From: Deltaproteobacteria bacterium
Lineage (GTDB): Bacteria > Desulfobacterota > Desulfofervidia > Desulfofervidales > DG-60
Direction of reading: 5' to 3'
Length of the DNA: 16,966 bases
Assembly: GCA_021163945.1 (NCBI GenBank)
Contig: JAGGTC010000137.1
Coordinates: 1 to 16,966 of the forward strand
The notes below the pieces were generated by a model. The model was not told the origin of the DNA, did not search any database, and was given only the letters and a program-made list of their open reading frames with translations. Below are positions 14,321-16,966 of this stretch, in pieces. Within the stretch, counting starts at the first letter, position 1. Each line of letters begins with the position of its first letter. A program made the translations under genes and the position numbers.

Positions 14321-15523
14321 TTATTGTTGAAAGCTACCTTCAATCAAGTCTCCTTTTACCAATGCCTGTTTAATGTTCGTAATGGTCTTATACTGGGTGG
14401 GGATAATCTCAATGCCTGCATCAGAGAGGACATAAAATGGCCCACGTCCTTCCAGCCTCTGTCTACTTACCAATATATCTACACCATTTTTGATCAACCA
14501 TTCACTTACCTTTATGCCCTTCCCCTTCTTTTCTTTAGCATACGGGTTAGATACAATTTTTTCCTCTAAAATGTAATTATCCTTCCTCAATTTGATAAAA
14601 TAAAAGTAAGGGGCATCGCCAAAGTGCTCTGAGATAGTAACCTGGTCAACATCTAATGGGGCGGTATAGACCAAGCTATCCTTGGATATGGGTTCGTAGT
14701 GAATCAAGATATGGTCTACATGGGGGATTTTTTGTTTGATCATTTGCTCAATCTGCTTACTAATCAGATGGGCCTTCTCAAGATTATGCACCCTAAGGGT
14801 TATCACCAATTCAATAAACTTATACCTCCCCGAACTCCTCCCTAAAATCTTTTTTATCTCTGCTACATGGGGTTCGGACAAGGCAATGTTCCTTACTTTG
14901 TCCAAGGTGGCAAAATCTATAGAGGCATCTAAAAGGACCTTAACGCTATCCACAAGGATCTCTAAACCAGCCTTACCAATGAGGACCGCTATGAACAATG
15001 CCACAATCTTATCCAGACCAATGCCAAATGTCTCTCCCAATAGTCCTACCAAAATGGCCAGTGCTGAGAACATATCCGTCTTAATGTGTTGGGCGTCGGC
15101 TATAATGCTGGGAGAGCCTATCTCTTTTCCCTTTTTATATTCATATCGAGAAAATAGATATGTGATAACCATGGTTATACCTACGCCTATTATGGCTACG
15201 GGGGTTTGGCGAAGGGGGGTAGCCCTTTCTTTGGCAAAGACAATTTTGATAATTTCAAAACCTGCGCCAAAGATTAAAAAGGCCACCAATAGAGAAATGA
15301 GGTTTTCAACCTTATATAGACCATAAGGGAAGGCAGGGGGGTGACGTTTAGAGAGCTTAATGCCTATAAAGATAGTACTTGAGGCCACAACATCAGAAAA
15401 GGAATGGATGGCATCGGCTGCTAGGGCCAAACTCCCTGAGACCTTTGCCAAACCATATTTGAGGGCTACCAAGAAGATGTTAATCACAATAGAGGCCAAG
15501 GCCAATCTTTCACTTGTCTCCAT
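14321..15523 (-). CDS. Cation diffusion facilitator transporter with C-terminal NifX-like domain
   Basis: Residues 1-195 form a six-TM CDF transporter. The metal site is visible as His40-x3-Asp44 in TM2 (ADAIHSFSD) and His146-x3-Asp150 in TM5 (DAQHIKTD). Residues about 205-280 match the cytosolic CDF dimerisation domain (ending HVDHILIHYEP). An extra domain follows: EHFGDAPYF (299-307), VSNP (324-327), the L-x3-G-V-D segment (343-349), GRGPFYVL (359-366) and AGIEI (369-373) fit the dinitrogenase iron-molybdenum cofactor/NifX-NifB-type domain (PF02579). Typical CDFs are about 300 residues, so the 400-residue length agrees with a fusion. CDF proteins export divalent metals such as Zn, Fe or Mn; the extra domain might sense or carry a metal centre, which is inference. 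It lies three bases after the DUF4911-like gene in the sppA operon. Confidence 0.9.
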   Translation of the reverse strand: METSERLALASIVINIFLVALKYGLAKVSGSLALAADAIHSFSDVVASSTIFIGIKLSKRHPPAFPYGLYKVENLISLLVAFLIFGAGFEIIKIVFAKERATPLRQTPVAIIGVGITMVITYLFSRYEYKKGKEIGSPSIIADAQHIKTDMFSALAILVGLLGETFGIGLDKIVALFIAVLIGKAGLEILVDSVKVLLDASIDFATLDKVRNIALSEPHVAEIKKILGRSSGRYKFIELVITLRVHNLEKAHLISKQIEQMIKQKIPHVDHILIHYEPISKDSLVYTAPLDVDQVTISEHFGDAPYFYFIKLRKDNYILEEKIVSNPYAKEKKGKGIKVSEWLIKNGVDILVSRQRLEGRGPFYVLSDAGIEIIPTQYKTITNIKQALVKGDLIEGSFQQ

Positions 15524-15526
15524 TGT

Positions 15527-15754
15527 TTATAAATCCTTATAAATAAAGGAAATTTCAAGCCCCATCTCTTCAATCAAATGGGAGATAAGCTCTTCTAAAT
15601 CTAGTTCATTTCCCGGGGGTACCATCAATCTCACAACTGCCTTATATGGATCTATAGTCCTAAACTGGGCCAATCCATCATAGGCCTCTATAATCCATTG
15701 AAAAAAGGCAATCTTATCCCTAGGTAATTGAATAATCCAATCTTTACTCTTCAC
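15527..15754 (-). CDS. Small DUF4911-like protein
   Basis: A 75-residue soluble protein beginning at GTG 15754, overlapping the HU-like gene's TGA by four bases (GTGA), which makes translational coupling likely. The pattern, with KIAFFQWIIEAYDGLAQFRTID (about 14-35), a beta segment VVRLMVPP (40-47) and an acidic last helix, resembles the DUF4911 family of short proteins common in Desulfobacterota. It has an ACT-like alternation of strands and helices by eye, but no ligand-binding residues that I can name. No function is known. It is followed three bases later by the CDF-NifX gene. Confidence 0.65.
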   Translation of the reverse strand: MKSKDWIIQLPRDKIAFFQWIIEAYDGLAQFRTIDPYKAVVRLMVPPGNELDLEELISHLIEEMGLEISFIYKDL

Positions 15755-16008
15755 AGTTTAAAAGTAGGCCTAAAATGGACAGTTCGGCGTGTGGTGGTTT
15801 TTAATATCTTCTTTGAGATAGGGTGCTTTATCTCCCTTGGTCTTTTTAAATAGCTAGTAAACACCCCAAAGCCCCTTATCTCAACCCGGCCTGATTTGAT
15901 CCCCTCTGTAAGCCCAGAAAAAAATGCGTTGACCAAAAGTTGCAGGTCTTTTTTAGGAATTTTTGGAAAATGAGAGGCAAGCTCAGCAACTAAATCCCTC
16001 TTTAACAT
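15751..16008 (-). CDS. HU/IHF family DNA-binding protein
   Basis: From ATG 16008 the product has 85 residues, slightly below the usual 90. It starts MLKRDLVAEL, as HU/IHF proteins do, has two N-terminal helices for dimerisation (about 3-39), then RVEIRGFGVFTSYLKRPRE (41-59) and the DNA-binding arm with Pro63, the position of the DNA-intercalating proline, closing with TVHFRPTFKL. The arm is divergent: the usual R-N-P-x-T-G is replaced by IKHPISKK. The fold and size suggest a nucleoid protein that bends DNA. A TTG at 16020 would add four residues but overlap sppA; ATG is more likely. It starts four bases after the sppA stop and overlaps the next gene by four bases, so it belongs to the sppA operon. 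Confidence 0.88.
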   Translation of the reverse strand: MLKRDLVAELASHFPKIPKKDLQLLVNAFFSGLTEGIKSGRVEIRGFGVFTSYLKRPREIKHPISKKILKTTTRRTVHFRPTFKL

Positions 16009-16012
16009 CTTA

Positions 16013-16873
16013 TTATTCAAATTTTAATATTTTCTCATTCTTGCTCAGAAATTCAAAGAGGCTAGAAAAGAACATCTCCCAAATAGATTCCTTTCTTTTT
16101 AAAAAGAATATACCTGGTTTTCCCCTAATTCCGCCCAATTTTGCTGCCAACATAATAGCATCTTGAAGGTTGCCCAGTCTATCCACAAGTCCTAACTCCT
16201 TTGCCCTTCTCCCAGTAAATATCCTTCCATCGGCTATTTCTTCAACCTTATCTAGAGGCAGGCCTCTCCCTTTGGCAATGGCCTCTACAAATTGTGTATG
16301 GACGTCTTTGATTACCCTTTCCAGTAGCATCCTCTCCTCTTTTGACATCTTTCTAGTAGGAGAGCCAATGTCCTTAAATGTCCCACTCTTTATAACTACT
16401 GGCTGCAGCCCCAATTTATTTAGAAGCTGCTGAATGTTTAAAAACTCCATCTTTACCCCAATACTACCAGTAATAGTGCCTGGTGAGGCCACAATCTTAT
16501 TGGCTGCTGATGCAATATAATAACTACCAGAGGCAGCCACACTCCCCAAGGATGCAACTATAGGTTTTTTTCTGCGCAGTCTCATTATCTCTAAATATAT
16601 CTCCTGAGAGGGCCCAACGGTCCCGCCGGGAGAGTCAATCCTCAATACAATTGCCTTGATGTGCTTATTTTCTCCCAATTTGATTAGATTGTTTAAGGTA
16701 GGATTAGAACTCTTTATGAGCCCCTTTATCTCAATGACGCCAACCTTTTCACCTGTAATAATTATCCCCTCTTCAAAGACATAATGTGCCAAGGAAAAAC
16801 CTAGAAAGAATATAAAGATTAAAAAAGATAGCTTTAGGAAAAAGCTTAATATAGGGTGTTTCTTCTCACTCAT
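16013..16873 (-). CDS. sppA: Signal peptide peptidase SppA (short, single-domain form)
   Basis: SppA degrades remnant signal peptides and other peptides in or near the membrane. From ATG 16873 the protein has 286 residues, as in the short Bacillus-like or archaeal-type forms rather than the 600-residue E. coli form. A membrane anchor spans about residues 9-30. IDSPGGTV (79-86) is the oxyanion region, ASGSYYIA (114-121) contains the nucleophile Ser115, and SGTFKDIGSP (163-172) holds the general base Lys167; the 52-residue spacing agrees with the Ser-Lys dyad of B. subtilis SppA. A TTG three bases upstream is possible but less likely. A modest AAGG motif lies 8 bases before the ATG. It is the first gene of a group continuing through HU-like, DUF4911-like and CDF genes. 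Confidence 0.95.
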   Translation of the reverse strand: MSEKKHPILSFFLKLSFLIFIFFLGFSLAHYVFEEGIIITGEKVGVIEIKGLIKSSNPTLNNLIKLGENKHIKAIVLRIDSPGGTVGPSQEIYLEIMRLRRKKPIVASLGSVAASGSYYIASAANKIVASPGTITGSIGVKMEFLNIQQLLNKLGLQPVVIKSGTFKDIGSPTRKMSKEERMLLERVIKDVHTQFVEAIAKGRGLPLDKVEEIADGRIFTGRRAKELGLVDRLGNLQDAIMLAAKLGGIRGKPGIFFLKRKESIWEMFFSSLFEFLSKNEKILKFE

Positions 16874-16900
16874 CAAAGTGCCTTATATAGAAATATCATA

Positions 16901-16929
16901 AGTTTAGTTATATATATAGTAATTATCAA
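16901..16929 (-). promoter_or_regulatory. Candidate promoter for the sppA operon
   Basis: On the minus strand TTGATA (16929-16924), a 17-bp spacer containing TATATATA, and TAAACT (16906-16901) precede sppA. The predicted start near 16894 gives a leader of about 20 bases carrying AAGG. The remaining bases to the window end hold no gene I can recognise. Confidence 0.4.
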
Positions 16930-16966
16930 TTGTGGGATAGGTGTGATGTTTGTTGGTTGGGAGTTA

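Noticed and set aside
14736..15326. A 196-codon plus-strand open frame
   Set aside because: It is the antisense shadow of the CDF transporter gene, has no RBS, and its translation resembles no family I know.
16009..16020. HU-like gene starting at TTG 16020
   Set aside because: ATG 16008 gives the typical HU N-terminus (MLKRDLVAEL) and avoids overlap with sppA.
1..16966. Search for a mobile element, prophage or defence island
   Set aside because: No integrase, transposase, terminal repeats, toxin-antitoxin pair, restriction or reverse transcriptase motif was seen; codon use looks uniform by eye.

Overview
The window reads as ordinary, densely packed chromosome from a low-GC, Gram-negative-type bacterium. 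An EmrA membrane-fusion protein implies an outer membrane. Arg codons are mostly AGG/AGA and Ile is often ATA. Together with a PhoH-PgpH-YbeY-PdxJ-PurQ operon and a DUF4911-like gene, this suggests a thermophilic member of Desulfobacterota or a related phylum; the taxonomic guess is inference only. There are no RNA genes, insertion sequences, CRISPR arrays or prophage genes, and no gene-free stretch longer than about 160 bp.

Left part (1-5905). A minus-strand pair opens the window: a MoxR-like AAA+ ATPase with a four-cysteine cluster, then, one base downstream, a HExxH metallopeptidase cut by the window edge. Divergent from it lie an APC amino-acid-type permease, a YjbQ/UPF0047 protein and a coiled-coil protein built on exact 33-bp repeats. 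A 5-formyltetrahydrofolate cyclo-ligase on the minus strand and a membrane-anchored ClpP/SppA-like serine protease on the plus strand diverge from back-to-back promoters.

Middle (5979-11182). After a terminator-like hairpin comes a plus-strand operon: phoH (TTG start with strong RBS), a 7TM-HD phosphodiesterase (PgpH type), ybeY, pdxJ and purQ. The first three overlap. They join RNA handling, cyclic dinucleotide turnover and rRNA maturation to vitamin B6 and purine synthesis. The purQ stop codon directly abuts the stop codon of the convergent gene.

Right part (11183-16873). All genes run on the minus strand. First is a tight group: sppA, an HU/IHF-like protein, a small DUF4911-like protein and a CDF metal transporter fused to a NifX-like domain. 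After a 126-bp gap holding a good promoter come emrA, emrB and a half-size ArsP-like permease, all overlapping.

Most genes are recognisable families. The points most worth a second look are the metallopeptidase/AAA+ pair at the left edge, the CDF-NifX fusion, a two-residue insertion in the YbeY zinc motif, the hendecad repeat protein, and several promoters that would place transcription starts at or beside start codons (leaderless mRNAs).
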